Shown: in pieces, positions 5,683-13,213 of the stretch
How positions within the stretch are numbered: the first letter of the stretch is position 1
Layout: each line of letters starts with the position of its first letter
Source of the DNA: a virus
Virus record (IMG/VR): IMGVR_UViG_3300008012_000162
Coordinates: 1-25,903 of that record
Length of the DNA stretch: 25,903 nt
Strand: one strand, 5' to 3'
Translations under genes and position numbers: made by a program
The notes under the pieces: model-generated
Database searches by the model: none
Told to the model about the DNA's origin: nothing
The model's input: only the letters and a program-made list of their open reading frames with translations

Positions 5683-5799
5683 TGTTCTAGTGAACACTGG
5701 TCAAATGAGTAGGTGTCAAATAGAGCACTGTTCAAGCGAACACTGTTCATCTGAACGGCTGTACTACTGTTCAGATGAACAGTAACGTCCACCTGAACA
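5683..5799. repeat. Cluster of five palindromes
   Basis: TGTTCTAGTGAACA (5683), TGTTCAAGCGAACA (5729), TGTTCATCTGAACG (5744), TGTTCAGATGAACA (5769) and a half site ending CTGAACA at 5799. This is the largest cluster in the window. Confidence 0.8.
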
Positions 5800-5824
5800 G
5801 TATGTGCTTATGGTATTTATGGCT

Positions 5825-5878
5825 TTAGCCAACCGCTACCACGATTGCGATCACTATGAAGATTATGACTACTATCAT
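5825..5878 (-). CDS. 17-residue hydrophobic micropeptide, second copy
   Basis: ATG at 5878, TAA at 5825-5827; product MIVVIIFIVIAIVVAVG. It begins nine bases after the TAG of 5888-6256. Same length class, composition and position as 3978-4034, although the codons have diverged, which suggests selection at the protein level. Likely a single membrane-spanning peptide. Confidence 0.6.
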   Translation of the reverse strand: MIVVIIFIVIAIVVAVG

Positions 5879-5887
5879 ATCTTCAAC

Positions 5888-6256
5888 CTACATGACTTTT
5901 GTGGATTCTTCGACAGTGTTCTCATGAACAGTGTCTTCGATTACGATGCCGGAATTCTTAGTCCAGTCGGTAGTCTGGAGATCTTCGTTGTCAATGCTTG
6001 CTGACAGTTTAGCCATGGCCATATCCAGCATATCCTGATAGGCAACATATTCCGACCTTTTGGCTTCGTTAAGCTTTATTTTCTCTTCGGCTTTATCGAT
6101 CTTCGCCTGTTCTTTATCATTAAGTTCATCGAACCTTTCCAATTTGGCATCCAGTAATGTTTGGATTTGTTGATAGTCTGCCTCACTGTATTTTCCCTTA
6201 GCGTGAGAACCAGCGAATTGGTTGATAGTCGGCAGCTTAGTAATTTCAGATTTCAT
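5888..6256 (-). CDS. Coiled-coil protein, 122 aa
   Basis: Long charged helix from about residue 24 to 85 (YSEADYQQIQTLLDAKLERF onwards), with many Lys/Glu and heptad-like spacing. N-terminal PTINQ, later LSASIDNED and C-terminal ESTKVM match 4038-4325; this copy is longer in the helix. Followed by a micropeptide gene as in the other copy. No clear promoter of the 16-bp type is seen upstream. Function unknown; an oligomeric scaffold or membrane-peptide partner is conceivable. Confidence 0.85.
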   Translation of the reverse strand: MKSEITKLPTINQFAGSHAKGKYSEADYQQIQTLLDAKLERFDELNDKEQAKIDKAEEKIKLNEAKRSEYVAYQDMLDMAMAKLSASIDNEDLQTTDWTKNSGIVIEDTVHENTVEESTKVM

Positions 6257-6645
6257 GTATTATTAATGTAGGTTTATTTTCAGTGTGGTTGAAGTTGTCT
6301 CAACCATCGTGATAGCATCATAGTCGATTTTTCGCTGCATCGCAATGGCGTCATCGCGTATCTTGTCTAACCCGCATGAACAGAGGGGTAGGGGGTTTGT
6401 TGAAATTCCGCATAACTTAACTAAATCGGAAATCGAGGGGGGGGTGGGGCTTACTAAAAATATCCCAAACCAAAACAGGATCGAAGCATCTAAACAGATC
6501 TCAAAAATAGGCGGCACCAAAAATAGGCAACACACATTCTGACCAAACCAAAAAAACTAAGACAGTTGATGGCACAAATGTCCATAGCGCCGAATTATAT
6601 TCCGCCAAAACGTTATATATTATGCGGTTCTGGCGTAATTAAAGC
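6257..6645. other. Gene-poor stretch
   Basis: No convincing gene. It holds a small inverted repeat (GGTTGA/TCAACC) near 6282, one diverged 15-bp unit near 6343, and a G-rich run at 6435-6448. On the minus strand an ORF of 31 residues starts at 6585 (MDICAINCLS), eight bases after a TATAAT. It mimics the leaderless layout but lacks a -35 box, so I do not call it a gene. Confidence 0.5.
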
Positions 6646-6646
6646 T

Positions 6647-6686
6647 AAAAAGAAAAAGCGCCAATCCCCGCTAAAGGATCGGCGCT
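6647..6686 (-). terminator. Rho-independent terminator of 6858-8339
   Basis: On the minus strand AGCGCC-ATCC pairs with GGAT-GGCGCT around an 8-base loop, followed by TTTTCTTTTT. It is a classic intrinsic terminator, about 170 bases after the stop codon. Confidence 0.85.
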
Positions 6687-6857
6687 AACTTCATAGTTCC
6701 CTGTAACTCAAGAACTATTCGCGAAGTTTATTTCTACAATCTAGTTAAAGTCTATTTGCAAAGACTAACTCCGTTTAAAGATAAATGGAGTCACAACTCA
6801 CTTTTGTTTTTATTTAAAGAGTGGACGCAAAGATACAAAAACCCACTCCGCTACAAA
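6687..6857 (-). ncRNA. Structured 3' region, candidate small RNA
   Basis: Between the stop of the DUF2828 gene and its terminator, the minus-strand RNA can form several hairpins. One is an 8-bp stem around AGTGGG/TCCACT. Others are ACTCC/GGAGT and AGTCT/AGACT, and a long one pairs AACTTC and ATAGTTC with GAACTAT and GAAGTT (13 bp). This is much more structure than a plain trailer needs. An RNA partner of the vWA protein is inference by analogy with Ro60 and Y RNA. No dedicated promoter is visible. Confidence 0.3.
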
Positions 6858-8339
6858 TTACTCGACTGCTGCATAGCGTTCACTTTCGATCACCGCATCC
6901 ATCATATCAACTGGTGTCATGACTTCTACAGCAAGCGCCGATTTTAAAATCGATGGTGAAGCTCCTGATACGAGACATGTGCCTCGATCATCCTTTGTTA
7001 CTGGTTGATCTTTACCATAGGCATTCACATTCCAGAATACAACTTCAGGGAATTTATAACCAGCAGCTTCAAATTTCTTTTTCGCCGCTTCGTAGTTAGT
7101 CCCTGTGTTATCACAGGCTTGATCAAATTGCATATCACTCACGATGAAAAGAGTATCAATCATTTCATCTGCATCAATGTTATTAGCTACCGCAGTTGAC
7201 AGTATAAGATCAAACGCTGCTTGAAGGTTTGTTGAACCCCAATAACCACCTTTCTCATTTAGGTGCGCAACTTTTTCATAGATATTGCTACCTTTGATCG
7301 TTACAAGTTCCGCGCTTGAAGAAAATGGCATATAGCAGTCTTTCCAAACACCTTCGTTACGTTCCGCAATATAGATGCTCAATGATAGAGCAACATCAAT
7401 TGGACTTACTGAGTCGTTACGTCCACCGTAGTAACCTGATGATCCCATTGATCCAGATTGGTCCGCTAGAACCAGTCCATTGAATGGAGTCACGTAGTTT
7501 GGCAGGTTATCCCACTGCAACGAGATCGTTTGATCAAATGACTTACCATAAGTCTTACGAATCAAGTCATAAGGGTATAGCGTCGATGTTTGAATCTTAG
7601 CGTCACCTTTCTCTACTTTTTCAAGATATTTCTGGTATCGCTGATCTGTTTCGATATCGTGACGACCAAACGCCTTACGATAAATCATTGCTGCACGAGA
7701 AGGAATCTTTTCGTAATCAATCTCGCTCCAGTTTCCACTACACATTTCGCGTTCTACAACGTTCAAACGTGCACGGAGTGATGACAATGCTTTACGATAG
7801 CTTTTTTCATCTACTTCTAAATCCTTGATGAATTCACGCGCCAATTCACGTGTTGCCGCAGATGATGTGTTTGCCGATGGCATCCACTTCGCTAGCAATG
7901 ATGGAAACTCTGCTTCAAGATCTTCCTGAAACTGTTCAAGGATCACTTCTTTAGCCAAAGACCAAAGTGAAGTTCCACGTAGTGCAAAATAGTCATCCCA
8001 ACGTCCATATTCAGGAATCAGGTTAATGTTTCGCGCCAACGCATCTTTGTGAACGTTCGCTAAGTAGTTATAGATCGTGCGAGGAACTTTACGTTCACCC
8101 GCTCCACCACGAACATCTCGCGCCCAAAACAAAATTTTCAATGCTTTGGTTGGATCTTCACCATATGCGGCTGAGAACGCATTAATCACTTCCTGATCGC
8201 TTCGTGCTCGCATTGATCCAATGCTTCCGAATAAGTCTACACAGTTGTTCAATGACGACTTGTTTGACTTTGCTCCTTTGTGGTTTACAGTTGCATTTGC
8301 ACGCTTCTGTAGTCCGTCTTTTAGCTTATTAGTGCTCAT
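6858..8339 (-). CDS. DUF2828-type von Willebrand A protein
   Basis: 493 residues from the ATG at 8339 (MSTNKLKDGL), preceded by a weak GAGAG ribosome site. Residues 74-83 (RDVRGGAGER) sit in a helical repeat-like N-terminal half. The C-terminal half is a vWA domain with a complete MIDAS: DQSGS (293-297), T370 and the SDMQFD motif at 401. The stretch PEVVFWNVNAYG and the end AVIESERYAAVE match the layout I know from DUF2828 proteins of plants, bacteria and phages. They resemble TROVE/Ro60 in having a helical domain plus vWA, so RNA binding is plausible but unproven. Strong own promoter, 265-base leader and own terminator. Cytosolic. Confidence 0.85.
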   Translation of the reverse strand: MSTNKLKDGLQKRANATVNHKGAKSNKSSLNNCVDLFGSIGSMRARSDQEVINAFSAAYGEDPTKALKILFWARDVRGGAGERKVPRTIYNYLANVHKDALARNINLIPEYGRWDDYFALRGTSLWSLAKEVILEQFQEDLEAEFPSLLAKWMPSANTSSAATRELAREFIKDLEVDEKSYRKALSSLRARLNVVEREMCSGNWSEIDYEKIPSRAAMIYRKAFGRHDIETDQRYQKYLEKVEKGDAKIQTSTLYPYDLIRKTYGKSFDQTISLQWDNLPNYVTPFNGLVLADQSGSMGSSGYYGGRNDSVSPIDVALSLSIYIAERNEGVWKDCYMPFSSSAELVTIKGSNIYEKVAHLNEKGGYWGSTNLQAAFDLILSTAVANNIDADEMIDTLFIVSDMQFDQACDNTGTNYEAAKKKFEAAGYKFPEVVFWNVNAYGKDQPVTKDDRGTCLVSGASPSILKSALAVEVMTPVDMMDAVIESERYAAVE

Positions 8340-8610
8340 TTTCTCTCTTGTTGATTTTGCCACAGTTGATGTTGCCGTTACAGTTGTTGATGCTACTGTC
8401 GAGAAAGGACAAGATACAATTATTTTTGCCGTCTTTGGCAAAATGCAATGTTGGTGCATTTTCGTGGAATCGAGCCACAAGATTTGTTTGCTGTATGTAT
8501 CTTAAAAGATCCTCGATGCATTTATTTTTCCTTAATAATGATAGAATAAATGTATGTTTGCTGACCACATCTAAATTTTTAAAAAGTTAGAGATTATCTT
8601 CTCTAAACTT
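8340..8610 (-). promoter_or_regulatory. Long leader of the DUF2828 gene
   Basis: About 265 bases of untranslated RNA. Its 5' end folds at once into AAGTT-AGAGA/TCTCT-AACTT followed by a U-run, so it may be an attenuator or a 5' stabiliser. Two overlapping small ORFs are open on the same strand: 33 residues from 8521 to 8420 with an AAGGA site upstream, and 79 residues from 8568 to 8329 overlapping the main start. I cannot tell whether either is translated. Confidence 0.4.
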
Positions 8611-8638
8611 ATTATACGTCCAAAATGGGATTTGTCAA
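8611..8638 (-). promoter_or_regulatory. Consensus sigma-70 promoter
   Basis: TTGACA, 16 bp, TATAAT: a full match to both consensus hexamers, driving 6858-8339. Confidence 0.9.
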
Positions 8639-8664
8639 CATCTTTTTTAGGTTTTTTTAATTTT

Positions 8665-8692
8665 TGAGAGCTGATAGAAATTGTCTATCGCT
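8665..8692 (-). terminator. Hairpin after thyX
   Basis: GAGC-GATAGA pairs with TCTATC-A-GCTC (10 bp, one bulge), starting four bases after the thyX stop. Downstream is A-rich rather than U-rich on this strand, so termination is uncertain; it may protect the 3' end. Confidence 0.4.
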
Positions 8693-8696
8693 CATT

Positions 8697-9458
8697 TTAG
8701 TAACAGAGTTCATTAGCGTGTTTAACGATATCAAATGTTGGATGGCTCATTAACTTTTTTGCTGCCGCAAATTTTTCTTTGTTTTGTGACCATATTTTTC
8801 CAATTACTGGAAATTCATTGTTGAACTGTTGCTCCATCGCATCTGCTAAGACACGAATCTCCGATTGCGCATGAGAATCTGTGCGCAAACCCAAAAAATG
8901 CATAAGGTTATGAAGATCGACATTTACTGTTATTGCTGTCATTAAGTTTAGCGGCAAGATCATTCGCGCTTGCTCTTTCGCTACATTCTCATCTAACATA
9001 TGAGAGTAAAGTCCATAAGCTTTTTCACACAGTTCCTCTATCTCCTCGCTAAAGAAAATGGCTAACTCCTTATAGGCTTCACCTTTCTCGTGGAGTTTGC
9101 CGCCTGAACCCTGTTTATTACCTGTCTCATTCTGAATTCTCCATTCATCATAGGTAGGTATATAAAAATCGTCACGCATCTCAGAATATCGTCCGCTTTC
9201 TTCATTAAGGCGAAATGTGCGGTGACGCACAAATTGGCGCATGACAAAAATTGGCATTCGAATTTCAAACGTAATGCTTGCTTGTTCGAACGGGGAGGAA
9301 TGGCGGTTGCTCAGAAGATAGTTCAACAGTCTAGTATCCTGCTTCTCACCCTTTAACGCCGTTGCTCCGTAACTCTGTCGTGCTGCCTTAACTGGAGTCC
9401 AATCATCCCCCAATACGTCAACGACCCTACAAAAACCTAAATCGTGATATAGATTCAT
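8697..9458 (-). CDS. thyX: Flavin-dependent thymidylate synthase
   Basis: 253 residues, a normal ThyX length. It methylates dUMP to dTMP with methylene-tetrahydrofolate, FAD and NADPH, supplying thymidylate for phage DNA synthesis. The signature RHRx7S is present at residues 78-88 (RHRTFRLNEES), followed by GRYSEM. Downstream SHAQSEIRV supplies the usual C-terminal substrate-binding region. The start overlaps the stop of the upstream 43-residue membrane peptide gene in an ATGA junction, so both are translated together. Very secure assignment. Confidence 0.97.
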   Translation of the reverse strand: MNLYHDLGFCRVVDVLGDDWTPVKAARQSYGATALKGEKQDTRLLNYLLSNRHSSPFEQASITFEIRMPIFVMRQFVRHRTFRLNEESGRYSEMRDDFYIPTYDEWRIQNETGNKQGSGGKLHEKGEAYKELAIFFSEEIEELCEKAYGLYSHMLDENVAKEQARMILPLNLMTAITVNVDLHNLMHFLGLRTDSHAQSEIRVLADAMEQQFNNEFPVIGKIWSQNKEKFAAAKKLMSHPTFDIVKHANELCY

Positions 9459-9586
9459 AATTCTATGCGTTCCTGTTGTTCCTGTTCCTGCTCAAGCTTC
9501 TCGCGTTCCTTTTTAAAATGAAGATGGCGTTCCCATGCGCCAATCCCCGCACCGCCCAAAACAATTAGTAACAGCAAAATCTCCAT
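9455..9586 (-). CDS. Membrane-anchored coiled-coil peptide, 43 aa
   Basis: ATG at 9586. Residues 2-17 are hydrophobic (EILLLLIVLGGAGIGA), giving one N-terminal membrane span. The rest is a Lys/Glu/Gln helix (KKEREKLEQEQEQQER). The stop overlaps the thyX ATG (ATGA). The layout resembles small spanin or Rz-like peptides, but it is far too short for a full spanin, so I leave the function open. Codon use and coupling support a real gene. Confidence 0.7.
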   Translation of the reverse strand: MEILLLLIVLGGAGIGAWERHLHFKKEREKLEQEQEQQERIEL

Positions 9587-9590
9587 ATTT

Positions 9591-10061
9591 TTATATTACT
9601 TCAATTTCGGAGTTATCAAGACGATTTTCGACATATTCGTCAAGTGCGCGGTCATAGTCATCATCAGAATTTCCCAACGACAATGGGTCATCCGAAGAAT
9701 AACAACCAGCTAATTCATATGGATCGTCACCTTTTTTCAGTCGTTCTAATATGTGTGACAATTCACATTGCGTAAAAATTGTTCGAAATTGCTCCGCGCC
9801 AAACAATACCTCTTGAAAAATAGTATATTCCTCAGGAACCGTATATTGATTCAACACTTTTGGGGTGGATAATGTCGTACTCAAGTGTGATATTGACTGT
9901 TCATAAACATTAACGCATTCAGTGCCACTATGAATATAATCGGCTGTTTTTCCGTCTTTCAAAACTTGAAAGACATAAGAGGCAGTTATTCATTGGTGAC
10001 AATTATAAATATCCCAAAAATTTCGCGTTTTGGTATGTTCGATTAAATCATCTAATGTCAT
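9591..10061 (-). CDS. Acidic protein, 155 aa, with an in-frame TGA after 23 codons
   Basis: From the ATG at 10061 the frame gives 23 residues (MTLDDLIEHT to IYNCHQ), TGA at 9992-9990, then 132 residues to TAA. A promoter (TTGACA-16-TAGTCT) ends six bases before this ATG, so the gene really begins here. If the internal TGA stops translation, the only later start is TTG at 9962, with no ribosome-binding site, giving 123 residues. The product is acidic, with a C-terminal Asp-rich run (SDDDYDRALDEYVENRLDN). Family unknown. Either a mutated gene or a readthrough case; compare 3231-3392 and 22375-22662. Confidence 0.65.
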
Positions 10062-10067
10062 AGCGCC

Positions 10068-10095
10068 AGACTATCATCCTTTTTAAGCTTGTCAA
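10068..10095 (-). promoter_or_regulatory. Promoter of 9591-10061
   Basis: TTGACA, 16 bp, TAGTCT, six bases, ATG. Predicts a leaderless mRNA. The -35 box lies in the palindrome-like CTTGTCAAG shared with the divergent plus-strand gene. Confidence 0.7.
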
Positions 10096-10119
10096 GTAAA
10101 AAAGTGTGTAATTATACAC

Positions 10120-10419
10120 ATGGATCTCTTACACCGAATTCATATCTGCTCATCTGGCGACCTCGCTGGTTATAAGACGGAAATGCAAAATGCCTACAAT
10201 AGTGGGCTTTTCGACTTGCAATATGTGGAAAATCATGTTGGCCGTGAATTTAATAGGCGATGTGATGCTTATGGTGCAACTGATAAAATAATTCCACACA
10301 GCGGGCATTTTAGACCTTATGATTATGCAGCGTCAATCTCAACAGGGGTTAATGACATTGTATTGATTGGCGGTGACGATATACGACTAATCGATGGTGG
10401 TGATATGTTGGCGATTTGA
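10120..10419 (+). CDS. Hypothetical protein, 99 aa
   Basis: First gene of the plus-strand block. Starts MDLLHRIHIC just after an AT-rich promoter-like stretch (TTGTCA, TAATTATAC), again with almost no leader. Mixed composition, with a C-terminal part rich in Gly/Asp/Ile (DIVLIGGDDIRLIDGGDM) that looks like short beta strands and turns. No signal peptide or membrane span. Stop TGA lies three bases before the next gene's ATG. Not recognised. Confidence 0.75.
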   Translation: MDLLHRIHICSSGDLAGYKTEMQNAYNSGLFDLQYVENHVGREFNRRCDAYGATDKIIPHSGHFRPYDYAASISTGVNDIVLIGGDDIRLIDGGDMLAI

Positions 10420-10421
10420 TT

Positions 10422-11114
10422 ATGGTAACTTACAAAAAGATTACGGTTGAAGACGTTGAAATGTCTGAAGAGGATATTTTCGAGCAACGAAAGTTCCGTG
10501 TCCTTGTTGCAGGGGTGGCGCGAAGTGGAACCTCAATGATGAGCGGAATTGTGGAACGATTGGGTGTTAATTTCTTCTCAACCACCGATACTGAAGAGGA
10601 AAAGGAGAAGCGCCGACTAAATGAGCTTAAACGTTTTGGGGAAGACTTTAAGATGAACGAAGATTTTTACGAAGTTGCTAAGGATGTTTGGCGCTATCGA
10701 CTCAAGTTATGGAGCGAAGATTATTCGGGCCAAAAAATCTTACTTCCAGTTAGTAGAATGCACCCTTCTTATTTTATTAATCCCTGTCGTGTAATTCAAA
10801 TGTGGAGAGATCCCGAAGAGATTCGACAGTCGCAACAAGCGAGCTATAATGGAGAACAGATAATGACTCCTGAACAGTGTGACTTGAAACGTGCTGAACT
10901 GTTGAATCATTTAGTTGGCGCTAAAACTTTCTTCGGTGATCGCAACATTCCATCGTTGGATGTTGAATATAGAGAAATCTTAGTTAATCCAAAAGGTGTA
11001 ATTGAAGAGATTGCAAAATTTATCAATGCGCCAAATCCAATTGATGAAGCTGTGGCATGGGTGAATCCTGATAAGAACAGATTCAAGAAAGAAGAATTAA
11101 CGAAAGACATATAA
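10422..11114 (+). CDS. Sulfotransferase-like P-loop protein
   Basis: 230 residues from the ATG at 10422. Residues 27-41 (VLVAGVARSGTSMMS) form the 5' phosphosulfate-binding loop typical of sulfotransferases, and RVIQMWRDPEEIRQSQ further on resembles the 3'-phosphate motif (R followed by an RDP segment). The C-terminal part (LDVEYREILVNPKGVIEEIAKFI) also matches that family. In phages such proteins are often predicted to modify host or virion glycans; the acceptor is unknown. It overlaps the next gene in TAATG. The usual catalytic His/Glu could not be pinned down by eye. Confidence 0.85.
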   Translation: MVTYKKITVEDVEMSEEDIFEQRKFRVLVAGVARSGTSMMSGIVERLGVNFFSTTDTEEEKEKRRLNELKRFGEDFKMNEDFYEVAKDVWRYRLKLWSEDYSGQKILLPVSRMHPSYFINPCRVIQMWRDPEEIRQSQQASYNGEQIMTPEQCDLKRAELLNHLVGAKTFFGDRNIPSLDVEYREILVNPKGVIEEIAKFINAPNPIDEAVAWVNPDKNRFKKEELTKDI

Positions 11115-11743
11115 TGAGTGACGAAGCAGAACAAGTAGAAGTTGTAAATGATGATGCTGTTTTCTTACCCGAAGGGGTGACAATTGTAGATGATACATTA
11201 CCGTTGGAGCTACAAATGATGTCAGATGGTAGACCTGTTCTACAAGAGATGCTGGCTAAGAGAACAGAAACCACGAAGACCTTTTATAATTGGAGTACAG
11301 GAACTCGGCGCTTAATTTCCGCCAACCGTCCCATACATTACATTAAGGATCAGTATTGGGTCGATATTACAGGCGAGATTCAAGATGCTACTGTGCCATA
11401 TGTAGAGACTCCTACCTATTTTGTAAAGCTACATGAGAATAAGGTTGCTGTTACAGACAGAAATAAAACAACATCAATTGATATACCCGTTGAAGGGGAT
11501 CGAAGCTATGAATGTAATATGGTAGCATACGAAGAAGTTGTTTTTTCATTTGAGCCGTATAGCATATCAGTTGTCACGGCCCGAAAAGAAATCGTTGAAC
11601 ACTTCGGTTCATATATCGCTCATGACGCTGAAGGTAATATGGTGGAGGACGACAAAGCTATACATATTGATAACGAAACTCGTGTTCGCACAGAAAAAGA
11701 AATCGTTGCTCCAGTAGTTTATCAAGCTAGCTTTAATTTCTAA
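11114..11743 (+). CDS. Probable virion-associated protein, 209 aa
   Basis: Acidic at both ends with a beta-rich middle (YFVKLHENKVAVTDRN; VVFSFEPYSISVVTA). No known motif. Overlaps both neighbours by TAATG junctions, so it belongs to one translation unit with the sulfotransferase-like gene and the next beta-rich protein. By that company I infer a structural or decoration protein, without direct evidence. No signal peptide. Confidence 0.85.
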   Translation: MSDEAEQVEVVNDDAVFLPEGVTIVDDTLPLELQMMSDGRPVLQEMLAKRTETTKTFYNWSTGTRRLISANRPIHYIKDQYWVDITGEIQDATVPYVETPTYFVKLHENKVAVTDRNKTTSIDIPVEGDRSYECNMVAYEEVVFSFEPYSISVVTARKEIVEHFGSYIAHDAEGNMVEDDKAIHIDNETRVRTEKEIVAPVVYQASFNF

Positions 11744-12474
11744 TGCCCTCCCCTTCGTTTACAATTAATACCGCTAAAGCGGACGCATTGGGTTATGTAA
11801 GTGCTAGCTATGCTAGCAAGAGTGCTTATACAGGTAATCCAGCTTCCCCTAATACTATAGCTATTTATCCATCAACTCTGACAACAGTAAACCCTGTCAT
11901 ACTTACTTGTGGTAATTCACACACTACGGGAGGAAACTTTTATGCTCGTCGCACCTATATGTTGTTAGACGTGACGGGTATTAACAAAGGAGATACTATT
12001 AATAGTGCAACACTTAATTGTGATTTACAAGCACAGAATTATTGGGCTGGTGCAACAACAAAATCTGTTGGGGCGTTTATGTGGATAGCGGGAAGTGCTT
12101 CGCCATCTGCGTCACAATCTGTTACTCCTAATACTGGTGCTGCCGCGCCAACAGCAAATCAATTCTTAACTTCCAACACATCTAAATGGAAATCTGTATG
12201 GACAGGGTTAACTTTAACAACTACTAGTGCCGATGCCACTCATAGTTGGGATTATACCTCTCACGTGCAAAATTTAGTTGATAGTTATTATTTTAATCCT
12301 CAAAAAATATTAGTTAGATTCACTGCTAATAATGTGACTTATACTCAAGCTTCATCAGGAACCTTTTTGAAAACATCAATGGATAGAGGCGGGAACAATA
12401 CATATCTTGCTGTAGATTATACTGCTGCTCCACCAGCGGGATCAGATTTTGTGCCCCAAATCATCTTTTCTTAG
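11743..12474 (+). CDS. Beta-sandwich (DNRLRE-like) surface protein
   Basis: 243 residues, rich in Thr/Ser/Asn/Ala and poor in charge, as in secreted or virion surface proteins. The block YMLLDVTGINKGDTINSATL resembles the start of DNRLRE or jelly-roll carbohydrate-binding modules (a strand, then an I-x-x-A-x-L turn). WDYTSHVQNLVDSYYFNPQ and ILVRFTA follow as in that fold. Probably a tail or capsid decoration protein that touches the host surface. No enzyme motif. Follows in a TAATG overlap. Confidence 0.75.
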   Translation: MPSPSFTINTAKADALGYVSASYASKSAYTGNPASPNTIAIYPSTLTTVNPVILTCGNSHTTGGNFYARRTYMLLDVTGINKGDTINSATLNCDLQAQNYWAGATTKSVGAFMWIAGSASPSASQSVTPNTGAAAPTANQFLTSNTSKWKSVWTGLTLTTTSADATHSWDYTSHVQNLVDSYYFNPQKILVRFTANNVTYTQASSGTFLKTSMDRGGNNTYLAVDYTAAPPAGSDFVPQIIFS

Positions 12475-12490
12475 GTGTAATTAGGGGTAT

Positions 12491-13168
12491 ATGTCAAAGA
12501 AACGTTTCGAGACTGGTGTTCTTTTAGGACACATAGAACTGACGGAGAAACAACAAGAGTTTCATAAAATCATGACGAACTACAACACGCGTGTAGTTTT
12601 TCTATCTGGACCAGCAGGGTCATCCAAATCATTCCTGTCCGTATATTCGGCACTAGATTTGTATAATAAAGACAAGCGGCGAACTATCACCTACTTGCGC
12701 ACGGTGATAGAATCAGCAAGTAAAGGAATTGGTTTTTTAAAAGGGGATATGGATCAAAAACTATCACCTTATCTTCGACCATTAGAAGAAAAAATCTGTG
12801 ACCTCCTTAATGAACAGGAGAAAGATATGATGAAGCGCCAAAATGTGTTATCAGGAGAGCCTGTGAATTTCGTGCGGGGTCAAGACTGGAAGCATAAAGT
12901 AGTAATTGCCGATGAGATGCAAAATGCCACCATCAAAGAGCTACTGACTGTGATGACACGTATCAACGATAATACAAAGTTATATATATGCGGGGATAAG
13001 AGGCAAAGCGATATTAATAACAGTGGTTTTGAGCAGTTGTTTGATTTATTCAATGATGAAGTTTCCAGAGAGCAAGGGATACACTGTTGCGAGTTCGATC
13101 ATGATGATATCATGCGTGATCCCGTAGTAAGTTATGTCATTAAAAAGATAGATTCATTGAGAAATTAG
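12491..13168 (+). CDS. phoH: PhoH-like ATPase
   Basis: 225 residues. Walker A GPAGSSKS at 40-47, Walker B VVIADEMQN at 137-145, and GDKRQSD at 168-174, together with the family block GFLKGDMDQKLSPYLRPL (81-98). PhoH proteins are P-loop NTPases of the helicase superfamily, frequent in large phages; their job in infection is unsettled, with RNA metabolism proposed. A good ribosome site (AGGGG) precedes the ATG. It stands between virion genes and the sigma-factor group. Confidence 0.95.
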   Translation: MSKKRFETGVLLGHIELTEKQQEFHKIMTNYNTRVVFLSGPAGSSKSFLSVYSALDLYNKDKRRTITYLRTVIESASKGIGFLKGDMDQKLSPYLRPLEEKICDLLNEQEKDMMKRQNVLSGEPVNFVRGQDWKHKVVIADEMQNATIKELLTVMTRINDNTKLYICGDKRQSDINNSGFEQLFDLFNDEVSREQGIHCCEFDHDDIMRDPVVSYVIKKIDSLRN

Positions 13169-13185
13169 GAGTAAGTTAGTATAAT
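13157..13185 (+). promoter_or_regulatory. Possible promoter of the sigma-factor group
   Basis: TTGAGA, 17 bp, TATAAT, with a start near 13192 and a leader of about 22 bases. The -35 box lies inside the end of phoH. This would be the only one listed with a 17-bp spacer, so it is less certain. Confidence 0.45.
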
Positions 13186-13213
13186 ATTAGTGTAACACGG
13201 TTAAAGACTAGAC

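Noticed and set aside
63-5799. Palindrome clusters as a CRISPR array
   Set aside because: Repeats are 14 bp palindromes with irregular spacing and genes between them; no constant-length spacers and no cas genes.
63-5799. Palindromes as intrinsic terminators
   Set aside because: No U-run follows on either strand, and copies often occur as tandem groups; a true terminator in the window (6647-6686) looks quite different.
6263-6535. Minus-strand frame of 90 codons
   Set aside because: GTG start without ribosome site, odd composition, crosses a G-run and 15-bp repeat; no promoter.
6858-8339. Assignment as a TROVE/Ro60 protein
   Set aside because: RGG-GER block, SDMQFD and the C-terminal pattern fit DUF2828 better; the relation to Ro60 is only architectural.
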